A stretch of 33,584 bases of DNA from Schinkia azotoformans LMG 9581 (GTDB taxonomy: Bacteria; Bacillota; Bacilli; Bacillales; Bacillaceae_J). Positions 7,550 to 13,929 of this stretch are shown here, in pieces. Numbering within the stretch: position 1 is the first letter of the stretch; every line of letters begins with the position of its first letter. The position numbers and the translations under genes were made by a program. The stretch spans positions 1 to 33,584 of the forward strand of contig NZ_AJLR01000150.1 in assembly GCF_000307855.1 (NCBI RefSeq), written 5' to 3'. The notes under the pieces are model-generated. The model had not been told where the DNA came from and ran no database searches. It worked only from the letters and a program-made list of their open reading frames with translations.

Positions 7550-7960
7550 TTATCGTAAAAGCGGAAGACTCCCAGTTAATTTGTTAACGTGTTTTTTATT
7601 TCCGTAAACCGCAATCCCCAGGTATTCAAAATCATTGGAAGTAAATGAAGCTATCTTATTCATATATTCATCGTAGTTCTTAGTGATTTGAGCCACATTG
7701 GAAAAATCGACAAGAAATAAGTCTGGATAATTGGAGGATATAGTTTCCCTTAATTCTTTAATCATAGCTCCTGAACCTTTTAATATTGGGATAGGAGCAG
7801 TTGTTATCCCTTCATGAGTTTGACTATCTCCATCGACTACAACAGAGCCAATGATTCCCTCAATTTTCTTCCCTAAAGTTAAAGCTAACACTGCTGAAGT
7901 ATTGGCAATTAACCCAAGTGGCAGTTCTGAGTCAATTACCATTACACATTTTTTCTCCAT
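7550..7960 (-). CDS. DUF2000 family protein
   Basis: The 136-residue protein opens with Lys-Cys-Val-Met-Val-Ile-Asp-x-Glu-Leu-Pro-Leu-Gly-Leu-Ile-Ala-Asn-Thr and continues with Ala-Leu-Thr-Leu-Gly-Lys-Lys. A Thr-His-Glu-Gly-Ile-Thr motif comes next. These are hallmarks of DUF2000, a small alpha/beta family resembling the peptidyl-tRNA hydrolase 2 fold; its activity is not established as far as I know. It is the first gene of a two-gene unit with an APC permease. A MocR gene is divergent with 138 bases between them, which points to a role in amino-acid or amine metabolism. Confidence 0.82.
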   Translation of the reverse strand: MEKKCVMVIDSELPLGLIANTSAVLALTLGKKIEGIIGSVVVDGDSQTHEGITTAPIPILKGSGAMIKELRETISSNYPDLFLVDFSNVAQITKNYDEYMNKIASFTSNDFEYLGIAVYGNKKHVNKLTGSLPLLR

Positions 7961-8014
7961 GATTGTTATGTACCCCCTATAATGTGTTCAATCGTTTTTA
8001 ATTTGTCATGCACC

Positions 8015-8044
8015 TTTACGGTATCATGATAAAATGGTTAGAAT
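8015..8044 (+). promoter_or_regulatory. Putative promoter of the MocR gene
   Basis: TTTACG (8015-8020), an 18-base spacer and TAGAAT (8039-8044) form a reasonable promoter. On the other strand, ATGACA (complement of 8004-8009) could serve the DUF2000 gene, but its best -10 match is 19-20 bases away. I see no convincing MocR operator repeat. Confidence 0.35.
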
Positions 8045-8098
8045 AAGAGCCAATTTAGAGCGATTTTTTGAGTACCAATTTTAAGGGAGGGAAAATGA

Positions 8099-9496
8099 AT
8101 GCTTTGGATTCCAATTGATCGTACACTGGATATTCCTTTAAAGAGACAAGTTTATGAATACATACGAAAGCTAATTTTAAATGGAGAGCTAAAAGCAGGA
8201 GAAAAGCTACCAGCTACTCGTGAATGTGCTTCCCAGTTGGGAATCTCACGCAATGTTGTAATTGAAGCGTTTGAGCAATTATTGGCGGAAGGATATATTG
8301 TTGGACAGCAGGGTTCAGGTACTTTTGTAGCTGAAGGAGCATTTTTGGAGCAAATGCAGGATGAACGAACGACAACCTTGGAAATTTCAGAAGAGTGTAT
8401 CCAGGAAAAAGGTGTGATTGATTTTCGTTCAGGGCTACCTGCCTTAGATATATTTCCAAGAAAGGATTGGGGCAGATTGGCAAAAGACGTATGTTTAGAA
8501 GCTCCTGATTATGCCTTTGGATATGACCATCCTGAAGGGCGTTTGGAATTAAGAAAGATTCTTTCACAATATCTAAGAAGAACAAGAGGGGTAAATTGCC
8601 ATGCAGACCAAATTGTCATTACATCAGGAGCAACTCAAGCCTTTTCTTTAATAACGAAGCTACTGCTTTCGCAGGGAGATAAGGTGATTATCGAAGACCC
8701 CATCACAAATGAAATCCAAACTATTTTTACATCGACTGGAGCTACTTTAATTCCGATTCCTGTTGATGAACAAGGGATGCGAACAGACTTGCTTTCAGAT
8801 GGGGAAAAACCAAAGTTTATTTTTGTAACACCATCCCATCAGTTTCCATTAGGCAGTATTTTGCCTATTCAGCGGAGAATTCAACTCATTCAGTATGCAA
8901 GAGTAAACGAGTGTTATATTGTTGAGGATGATTACGACAGTGAATTTCGTTATGATGGCGAACCTATCAGCTCCCTTCAAGGATTGGATTCTGAAAGAGT
9001 TATTTATGTTGGAACATTTAGCAAAAATCTTTCTCCAGCCTTACGAATGGGCTATCTGGTGCTTCCGCAGGCTCTCATTGAGCGTTGTAGAAGCCTTAAA
9101 TGGTTTCATGACCTTCATACTCCATCACTGAATCAAATGCTCCTTGCGCGTTTTATTGAAGAAGGTCTGCTGGAACGTCATATTCGCAAAATGAGAAAAG
9201 TTTACATGAAGAGGCGGGAAGTATTAAGGGAAGCGTTGATTCGTGAGTTTGGACATTCAGGAGAAATTTCGGGTGATTCTACTGGTCTACATCTCATAGC
9301 GGAATTTAAAGGAATTGAGTTTACAGAGGATTTAATAGAAAGACTCTATCAAAACCATGTAAAGGTTTATCCTGTAGAACATCACACCATTCATAAAGGC
9401 AGACATGTAAATAAGGTGATACTCGGTTATGGAAATTTAAGAGAACAAGAAATTGAAGAAGGGATTCGTAATTTACGTAAAGTATTAGGAAATTGA
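8099..9496 (+). CDS. MocR family regulator (GntR HTH fused to a PLP aminotransferase domain)
   Basis: The 465-residue protein joins an N-terminal GntR winged helix-turn-helix (about residues 10-78, with Leu-Pro-Ala-Thr-Arg-Glu-Cys-Ala and Gly-Ser-Gly-Thr-Phe-Val) to a class I aminotransferase-like domain (about 110-460). The PLP-binding lysine is expected at 309 in Gly-Thr-Phe-Ser-Lys. Asp-Asp-Tyr-Asp-Ser-Glu and the C-terminal Gly-Tyr-Gly-Asn-Leu segment are also typical. MocR proteins (PdxR, GabR, TauR) usually sense PLP or a PLP adduct of an amine and control divergent genes. Here those are DUF2000 and the APC permease. GGGAGG lies 8 bases before the ATG. Confidence 0.92.
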   Translation: MLWIPIDRTLDIPLKRQVYEYIRKLILNGELKAGEKLPATRECASQLGISRNVVIEAFEQLLAEGYIVGQQGSGTFVAEGAFLEQMQDERTTTLEISEECIQEKGVIDFRSGLPALDIFPRKDWGRLAKDVCLEAPDYAFGYDHPEGRLELRKILSQYLRRTRGVNCHADQIVITSGATQAFSLITKLLLSQGDKVIIEDPITNEIQTIFTSTGATLIPIPVDEQGMRTDLLSDGEKPKFIFVTPSHQFPLGSILPIQRRIQLIQYARVNECYIVEDDYDSEFRYDGEPISSLQGLDSERVIYVGTFSKNLSPALRMGYLVLPQALIERCRSLKWFHDLHTPSLNQMLLARFIEEGLLERHIRKMRKVYMKRREVLREALIREFGHSGEISGDSTGLHLIAEFKGIEFTEDLIERLYQNHVKVYPVEHHTIHKGRHVNKVILGYGNLREQEIEEGIRNLRKVLGN

Positions 9497-9652
9497 AAAG
9501 TGACTTGCCTAAATGATTAGGATTTTACAATACATATTTGGTTAATTCATGTGCTTTGGAGGTGTTTAAGTACAATAGAAATTTATCCTAGCACGTAATT
9601 AATCAGAGGGATTTATCATCTATTGTCGAATAAAGACAGTGGGGGTTATGAG

Positions 9653-10064
9653 ATGAACAAAGTTTTGTTTTTTACTGATATTGACAAACAAAATTTTCTT
9701 ATCAAAAAAAAGCTACTTTACTCATATTATTCCTAAACATAATGAGATATCATTAGAAATCATTGAAAAGGTTCTAATTTCACCTACTTATATTTTTAAG
9801 CCTTCTAAAAGTAGCAAGGATTTTTATTACGAGAAAAATATAGATGGTAAAGAGTATAGGGTAGTTGTGACTTCAAAAAAACGTGACAAGCGATATTTTA
9901 ATAGAGTTAGAATAATTACGGCGTATAAAATAGCAACCCAATATATAACAGATCTAAGAAGAGTATATTGTATTTATAATGAAAATGAACCTTATATTAG
10001 TAAACAAAAACAATTACAATCGGAATCTGAAAAGGAATACTTTGAAATCATTTTTTCAGATTGA
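9653..10064 (+). pseudogene. Frameshifted gene, possible PBECR-type nuclease-fold protein
   Basis: The ATG at 9653 follows a GGGGGTT ribosome binding site and encodes Met-Asn-Lys-Val-Leu-Phe-Phe-Thr-Asp-Ile-Asp. The frame then meets eight A (9704-9711) and runs to a stop 11 codons past the start of the tract. With seven A it would join the frame that continues with Ser-Tyr-Phe-Thr-His-Ile-Ile-Pro-Lys-His-Asn-Glu to a stop at 10064, about 137 residues in all. The downstream frame alone has only a TTG (9681) without a binding site. The His-Ile...His motif, the Pro-x-Tyr-Ile-Phe segment and the Tyr-Arg-Val-Val-Val strand recall small phage-type nuclease-fold domains (PBECR); this is tentative. 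It could be a pseudogene, a phase-variable gene or a sequencing error. Confidence 0.55.
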
Positions 10065-10068
10065 TGAA

Positions 10069-10314
10069 ATGATATCTAAAGAAAAAGCGAAGTATGGAAA
10101 ACAGTTTTGGCGCCTGTTAAACCGTTTGAAAAATCCAGAAGAACTTGAAGTTGAACGGCCTGATTCATTACAAGCTGAATTAAGAGACTATCAGAATTAT
10201 GGTTTTCAGTGGCTCAAAACACTTCATTATTATCATCAAAAACTATTTATAACAAGGGACCAACTTCTCCCTGAATTCATGTCAGGTGAAACTCACGTAC
10301 TATTAGAAGACTAG
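10069..10314 (+). pseudogene. Fragment of an SNF2-family helicase
   Basis: The readable part holds Leu-Gln-Ala-Glu-Leu-Arg-Asp-Tyr-Gln-Asn-Tyr-Gly-Phe-Gln-Trp-Leu. This is the stretch (Q-motif region) that stands just before the Walker A motif in Swi2/Snf2 ATPases. The expected Gly-Lys-Thr Walker A and every later helicase motif are missing; the frame ends about 40 residues on with an unrelated-looking tail. The preceding charged segment matches the linker that usually comes before this motif. There is no ribosome binding site at ATG 10069, and it overlaps no complete domain. I read it as a remnant left by deletion. A HIRAN gene follows at once. Confidence 0.6.
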
Positions 10315-10371
10315 CGTTATTAGGTAAAAGTGTGGCTTGATAAAGTTCTTTTGATTAGGGGTTGATGGGTA

Positions 10372-10731
10372 TTGTATGAGGAAGTGTTTGTCACGATTGT
10401 TGGCAGTAGACATTATAAAGGTTCGGAGATTTTTCGTGTCGGACAAATTGTAAGATTAGTGAAGGATTTTGAAAATTCCTATGATGATGAGGCAATTGCG
10501 GTGGAGTTGGAGCCTTTCGGAAAGGTTGGCTATGTTGCCAATAGTACGTCGACAGTGGCACGCGGAACGAAAAGTGCAGGGCGTATTTACGACTCATTTG
10601 ACGATGAGCGGTACGGATTGATTCGTTTTATTTTAAAAGGAGATGCAATCGTTCAGCTCATTGATTACCATGAATTTTCACTGCTACAAGGAGAGTACAA
10701 AGTAATTGCTAGTTTTTTTAATCTCCCTTAA
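10372..10731 (+). CDS. HIRAN domain protein
   Basis: The 119-residue protein is almost entirely one HIRAN domain (about residues 5-105). Visible features are Ile-Val-Gly-x-x-His-Tyr, Gly-Gln-Ile-Val-Arg-Leu-Val, Asn-x-Tyr-Asp-Asp-Glu-Ala-Ile-Ala-Val-Glu, Lys-Val-Gly-Tyr-Val and Ser-Ala-Gly-Arg-Ile. HIRAN domains recognise DNA ends or stalled replication structures (as in HLTF) and often sit in helicases. In bacteria they also occur alone. The start is TTG 10372, with AGGGG about 10 bases upstream; the nearby ATGs are out of frame. It lies just after an SNF2 helicase fragment, so the two may once have worked together. It appears intact. Confidence 0.75.
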   Translation: MYEEVFVTIVGSRHYKGSEIFRVGQIVRLVKDFENSYDDEAIAVELEPFGKVGYVANSTSTVARGTKSAGRIYDSFDDERYGLIRFILKGDAIVQLIDYHEFSLLQGEYKVIASFFNLP

Positions 10732-10746
10732 TGGGTTCTTTTTCTT

Positions 10747-11044
10747 TCAATCATTACTGTTAAATCTATATTCAAATTCAGGTCCTGTCTCTGCAAAATA
10801 ACCCTGTGGGTGTAGGTCCGGTTGGCACCAAGAGAGCAGCTGCAAGTCCGTAACTGGAATTAATCATGGTACGAATATTTTCTAATGTTGTATCGGGATA
10901 CTGGTCGTAACCCATAAATATGACTTTAATGAAATAGCTAGTATGATCAAGAATAATTGCGTGAAAAAAGGTATAATAATCAAATAAAAGATTACTACAA
11001 ACATTGTAAACTTTCATTATTACAGTTGAATCAATCTCATACAA
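10747..11044 (-). pseudogene. Frameshifted remnant of an unrecognised gene
   Basis: On the minus strand one frame reads a protein-like stretch (Gly-Tyr-Asp-Gln-Tyr-Pro-Asp-Thr-Thr-Leu-Glu-Asn-Ile-Arg, then Leu-Val-Pro-Thr-Gly-Pro-Thr-Pro-Thr-Gly). Removing a single T near 10803 lets it continue as Tyr-Phe-Ala-Glu-Thr-Gly-Pro-Glu-Phe-Glu-Tyr-Arg-Phe-Asn to a stop at 10747. Both parts look coding and join smoothly, which suggests a 1-base insertion in a former gene. The 5' part before about 10940 is less protein-like and may be unrelated. I do not recognise the family. Apart from this remnant the interval 10732-11113 holds nothing I can support. Confidence 0.4.
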
Positions 11045-11113
11045 AAGATGTAAAAAACTTCTATGATAAGGATAGGAAGGTATGCAGGTATTTAAAGGAG
11101 GCGGGAGAGGAAA

Positions 11114-11482
11114 GTGAACCTTGTTCTTACATATATGGTAAATGTAGTTGTGATTGCAATGTCTATCTTTTTTTTACTTTATTTTGGCTCTGAACGAAAG
11201 CGGAAATTTGAAGAAAAAAATGCGATGGCTTCTTTTCATATATGTAACGTGCTTTTTATCATAATGACCTCTTCTGCGGCACATGTTGTAATGACGGTAT
11301 ATATCATTGAGGATATGAGTAAAATAATCTTTCAAATAGCCTTTCTTCTTTTCATAACACTATCACTTTATCTTTTGGGGAATATAGTATTTGAACATTA
11401 TAAATTCATGCTAAAAAGATACGTAAAAGCTGAGAATGGGAAGGTTCTTGTTCTTAACAAAGCGTATTTAAAAAGAAAATAA
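11114..11482 (+). CDS. Small integral membrane protein of unknown function
   Basis: A 122-residue protein with three predicted membrane helices (about residues 5-23, 42-62 and 70-93). The first two are joined by a basic loop (Arg-Lys-Arg-Lys), and the C-terminus is basic and Lys-rich. By the positive-inside rule the loop after helix 1 and the C-terminus are cytoplasmic. The start is GTG, supported by AAAGGAGG about 11 bases upstream. I do not recognise the family, and its neighbours give no clue. Confidence 0.65.
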   Translation: MNLVLTYMVNVVVIAMSIFFLLYFGSERKRKFEEKNAMASFHICNVLFIIMTSSAAHVVMTVYIIEDMSKIIFQIAFLLFITLSLYLLGNIVFEHYKFMLKRYVKAENGKVLVLNKAYLKRK

Positions 11483-11624
11483 CATTTCCTATTGTAAATT
11501 TGTTACCTTTTAGATAAATATAATAAATACTATTCGATTATCTCGTGAGGATACGTGATAAACTTAGACATGATCGGGTAAGCTTTTACTATTACGAGTA
11601 AAAATATTTAAGGGAGATATTAAC

Positions 11625-12206
11625 ATGAGCAAGGAAAGTAAAACTAGCAATAGTAAAGAGTTGTCACCAGAACAACATGAAGAAATACTCGGAAAATTGA
11701 AGGATCGGTTCGAGAAAAATATGGATCGCCATAAAGATCTTGAATGGGCTAACATACATGCAAAACTTGAAGCAAATACTGAAAAACTGTGGTCGCTTAG
11801 TGAAATGGAAAGAACTGAAGGTGAACCGGATGTAATTGGTCATGATAAAGAGACTGATGAATACATTTATTGTGATTGTTCAAAGGAAAGTCCAAAAGGT
11901 CGCAGAAGTGTTTGTTATGACCGTGAAGCGCTGGAGTCAAGGAAACAACATAAACCAGAAAATACTGCTATTGATATGGCTGCTGACATGGGGATTGAGA
12001 TTTTAACGGAAGAACAATACCGGGGGCTACAGAAATTCGGCAATTTCGATTTGAAAACATCGAGCTGGGTGAAAACCCCTGATAATATTAGAAAACTTGG
12101 AGGGGCTATCTTTTGTGATCGTCGTTACGATACTGTCTTTGTATACCACAATGGAGCAGAATCCTACTACGCAGCCAGAGGCTTTCGTGGCTCGCTAAGG
12201 GTCTAA
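11625..12206 (+). CDS. DUF4256 family protein
   Basis: The 193-residue soluble protein carries the features I associate with DUF4256. These are Leu-Lys-Asp-Arg-Phe-Glu-Lys-Asn-Met near the start, Trp-x-x-x-x-Ala-Lys-Leu-Glu, Thr-Gly/Glu-Gly-Glu-Pro-Asp-Val, a Cys-Asp-Cys pair (about residue 85) followed by Ser-Pro-x-Gly-Arg-Arg, and a C-terminal Ala-x-Gly-Phe-Arg-Gly. The function of the family is unknown; the enzyme-like Cys, Asp and Arg residues are conserved. GGGAG lies about 8 bases before the ATG. It appears to be a single gene, followed by the palindrome at 12238-12261. Confidence 0.82.
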   Translation: MSKESKTSNSKELSPEQHEEILGKLKDRFEKNMDRHKDLEWANIHAKLEANTEKLWSLSEMERTEGEPDVIGHDKETDEYIYCDCSKESPKGRRSVCYDREALESRKQHKPENTAIDMAADMGIEILTEEQYRGLQKFGNFDLKTSSWVKTPDNIRKLGGAIFCDRRYDTVFVYHNGAESYYAARGFRGSLRV

Positions 12207-12237
12207 TTTTTTTGTGTAATATATGATATAGTTGACA

Positions 12238-12261
12238 AAGCATCTACAAACGTAGATGCTT
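12238..12261. repeat. Perfect 10-bp inverted repeat
   Basis: AAGCATCTAC (12238-12247) and GTAGATGCTT (12252-12261) flank a 4-base loop. A consensus -35 hexamer TTGACA (12232-12237) touches the left arm, but no -10 box stands at 16-18 bases. There is no T-run after the hairpin. It could be a terminator for the DUF4256 gene, an operator, or a hairpin in the leader of the DUF1456 gene. Confidence 0.5.
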
Positions 12262-12309
12262 ATTCAAATTGTACGAATTAAGCGGCAATTAAAAAAAGGA
12301 GATTCAATA

Positions 12310-12810
12310 ATGGACAATAACGATATATTAATCCGATTAAGATACGCGCTAGAAATAAAAAATAAAGAAATGGCGGAAATATTTAAACTTGGCGGCGTGG
12401 AAGTTTCAGTGCCGGATGTAATTAAGATACTTACAAAGTCTGCTGAGGATGAAGACGAGTATAGCGATCAAATTAAATGCAATAACAGTATGCTAGATTC
12501 ATTTTTAAATGGTCTCATCATCTTCAAAAGAGGGAAACAAGAGACTAAACCAGGGCAGCCTGATACACCATCAGAACCTTCAATAAATAAAAGCGCCAAT
12601 GTTAATAATCTCCTATTAAAGAAGGTTAAAATAGCTCTGGCATTAACGACAGAGGATATGCTTGAAATATTTGATGAAGCTGGAATAATGGTAACAAAAG
12701 GAGAACTTGGTGCTTTGTTAAGAAAAGAGGGACATAAAAACTATAAAGAATGCGGGGACAAGTTTGCCAGAAACTTCTTAAAAGGACTTGCGATCAAATA
12801 TAGGGGATAG
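12310..12810 (+). CDS. DUF1456 family protein (YehS-like)
   Basis: The 166-residue protein begins Met-Asp-Asn-Asn-Asp-Ile-Leu-Ile-Arg-Leu-Arg-Tyr-Ala-Leu, the signature of DUF1456. It contains two copies of the domain. The first spans about residues 1-75 and holds Met-Ala-Glu-Ile-Phe-Lys-Leu-Gly-Gly and Phe-Leu-Asn-Gly-Leu-Ile-Ile. The second, about 98-163, has Met-Leu-Glu-Ile-Phe-Asp-Glu-Ala-Gly and Asn-Phe-Leu-Lys-Gly-Leu. A Pro/Ser-rich linker joins them. The molecular role of the family is not known to me. The start at 12310 has AAAGGAG eight bases upstream; an in-frame ATG at 12256 lies in the preceding palindrome and is less likely. Confidence 0.85.
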   Translation: MDNNDILIRLRYALEIKNKEMAEIFKLGGVEVSVPDVIKILTKSAEDEDEYSDQIKCNNSMLDSFLNGLIIFKRGKQETKPGQPDTPSEPSINKSANVNNLLLKKVKIALALTTEDMLEIFDEAGIMVTKGELGALLRKEGHKNYKECGDKFARNFLKGLAIKYRG

Positions 12811-12823
12811 TTCTGATATGATC

Positions 12824-12870
12824 AATACTCCCCCGCCTCAAGCTATTTGGCTAGTGGGGGAGTATTATTT
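12824..12870. terminator. Bidirectional terminator between DUF1456 and cysK
   Basis: AATACTCCCCC (12824-12834) pairs with GGGGGAGTATT (12856-12866). It lies between two convergent genes and is followed by ATTTA on the plus side. The 21-base loop contains further partial pairing (AGCTATTTGGCT). Confidence 0.75.
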
Positions 12871-12877
12871 ACAGTTA

Positions 12878-13795
12878 TCAAAATAAATCAGTTGATAAGT
12901 AACGTTCCCCTGTGTCTGGGGCTATACAAAGAACATTTGCAGATAGATCAAGGTTTTTTGCTACCTGAACTGCAAAGTGGGCAGACGCTGCTCCGGATGC
13001 TCCAACAAAAATCCCTTCTTCTTTCGCAAGCTGGCGTGCCATAAATTGGGCGTCAGCATCATCTATGAGTAAAATTTCATCATAAATATCAGAATTTAAT
13101 ATTTTTGGAATAAATCCAGGTCCGGTTCCCGGGATTTTATGGGGGCCTGGTTTTCCGCCTGATAGAACAGGTGACCCTTTTGGCTCTACTACATAAATTT
13201 TAATATTGGGTATGTGTTTTTTTAATTCTTCACCAACTCCTGTGACAGTCCCGCCTGTTCCTGCAGTTAATACAAAGGCATCTAGTTTTCCATCAAAAGC
13301 TTTGATGATTTCTACAGCGGTGGTTTTCCTATGCGCATCAGGGTTTGCGGGATTTTCGAATTGCATAGGTATAAAGCTATCGGGAATCGTGCTTGATAAC
13401 CTTGATGCTTCATCAATCGCGCCTTGCATACGTAAGCTTGCGGGCGTTAAAATGACTTCTGCTCCATATGCCTTTAAGATTTTTACGCGCTCCTCTGTCG
13501 CATTATCAGGCATTGTAATAATACAAGGATACCCTTTTGCAGCACTTACCATGGCAATCCCGATACCAGTGTTACCTGATGTCGGCTCTATGATTGTACT
13601 TGTCCCCGGAATCAGCTTGCCTTCGTTTTCTGCACGTTCGATCATATGAAGGGCAGCACGGTCTTTCACACTTCCTCCAGGATTGAATGATTCAAGTTTA
13701 ATAAAAACATTCCCGCCGTTTTCATCTGGTAGTTTATTTAGTTTCACAATTGGTGTTTTTCCAATTAAATCAAGAATTGAGTTATAAATTTTCAT
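12878..13795 (-). CDS. cysK: Cysteine synthase (O-acetylserine sulfhydrylase)
   Basis: CysK makes L-cysteine from O-acetyl-L-serine and sulfide with PLP. The 305-residue length is normal. The PLP lysine is Lys44 in Gly-Gly-Ser-Val-Lys-Asp-Arg. The substrate loop Pro-Thr-Ser-Gly-Asn-Thr-Gly (71-77) and the phosphate-binding Gly-Thr-Gly-Gly-Thr-Val-Thr-Gly-Val-Gly loop are present. I start it at ATG 13795 (Met-Lys-Ile-Tyr-Asn-Ser), where AAAGGTTGG is about 9 bases upstream; an upstream extension to 13849 would cover the -35 box of the divergent promoter. It is divergent from an ssuBCA-type sulfonate importer, so sulfur supply and cysteine synthesis are probably co-regulated. In B. subtilis CymR controls such genes. 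Confidence 0.93.
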   Translation of the reverse strand: MKIYNSILDLIGKTPIVKLNKLPDENGGNVFIKLESFNPGGSVKDRAALHMIERAENEGKLIPGTSTIIEPTSGNTGIGIAMVSAAKGYPCIITMPDNATEERVKILKAYGAEVILTPASLRMQGAIDEASRLSSTIPDSFIPMQFENPANPDAHRKTTAVEIIKAFDGKLDAFVLTAGTGGTVTGVGEELKKHIPNIKIYVVEPKGSPVLSGGKPGPHKIPGTGPGFIPKILNSDIYDEILLIDDADAQFMARQLAKEEGIFVGASGAASAHFAVQVAKNLDLSANVLCIAPDTGERYLSTDLF

Positions 13796-13837
13796 TTTCA
13801 ATCCAACCTTTATTGTACTTATTTTCAAAAAATTGTG

Positions 13838-13865
13838 TTGACTTTCCATATCTTAGTAATATAAT
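13838..13865 (+). promoter_or_regulatory. Promoter of the ssuBCA-type operon
   Basis: TTGACT (13838-13843), a 16-base spacer and the perfect -10 box TATAAT (13860-13865). The start site would be near 13872, inside the palindrome at 13870-13900. The leader to the first ATG is about 58 bases. Confidence 0.6.
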
Positions 13866-13889
13866 AAACTATAATTCCGATTAAAACAA
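13861..13889 (-). promoter_or_regulatory. Promoter of cysK
   Basis: On the minus strand, TTGTTT (complement of 13884-13889), a 17-base spacer and TATTAT (complement of 13861-13866). Its -10 box occupies the same bases as that of the divergent ABC operon. The -35 box lies within the palindrome. Confidence 0.55.
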
Positions 13890-13900
13890 TGCGAATTATA
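13870..13900. promoter_or_regulatory. Palindrome shared by the cysK and ssu promoters
   Basis: TATAATTC (13870-13877) and GAATTATA (13893-13900) form a perfect 8-base dyad with 15 bases between the arms. It covers the transcription start of the ABC operon and the -35 region of cysK. A repressor bound here could shut both promoters. CymR, the Rrf2-family cysteine regulator, is the natural candidate by context, but I have not matched its motif base by base. Confidence 0.5.
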
Positions 13901-13929
13901 TAAAATGAAATTGAAGTTGGGGTGAACTT

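Noticed and set aside
9500-11113. Complete defence island built on HIRAN, SNF2 and a nuclease-like gene
   Set aside because: Two of the three parts are broken and no other defence gene is present, so a working system cannot be claimed.
10957-11193. 78-codon plus-strand frame before the small membrane protein
   Set aside because: It overlaps the strong ribosome binding site and the start of the 11114 gene in another frame, has no binding site itself, and reads as low-coherence protein.
13796-13849. Longer cysK start at 13849
   Set aside because: It would add 18 residues not seen in cysteine synthases and would remove the 5' leader of the mapped promoter; ATG 13795 has its own ribosome binding site.
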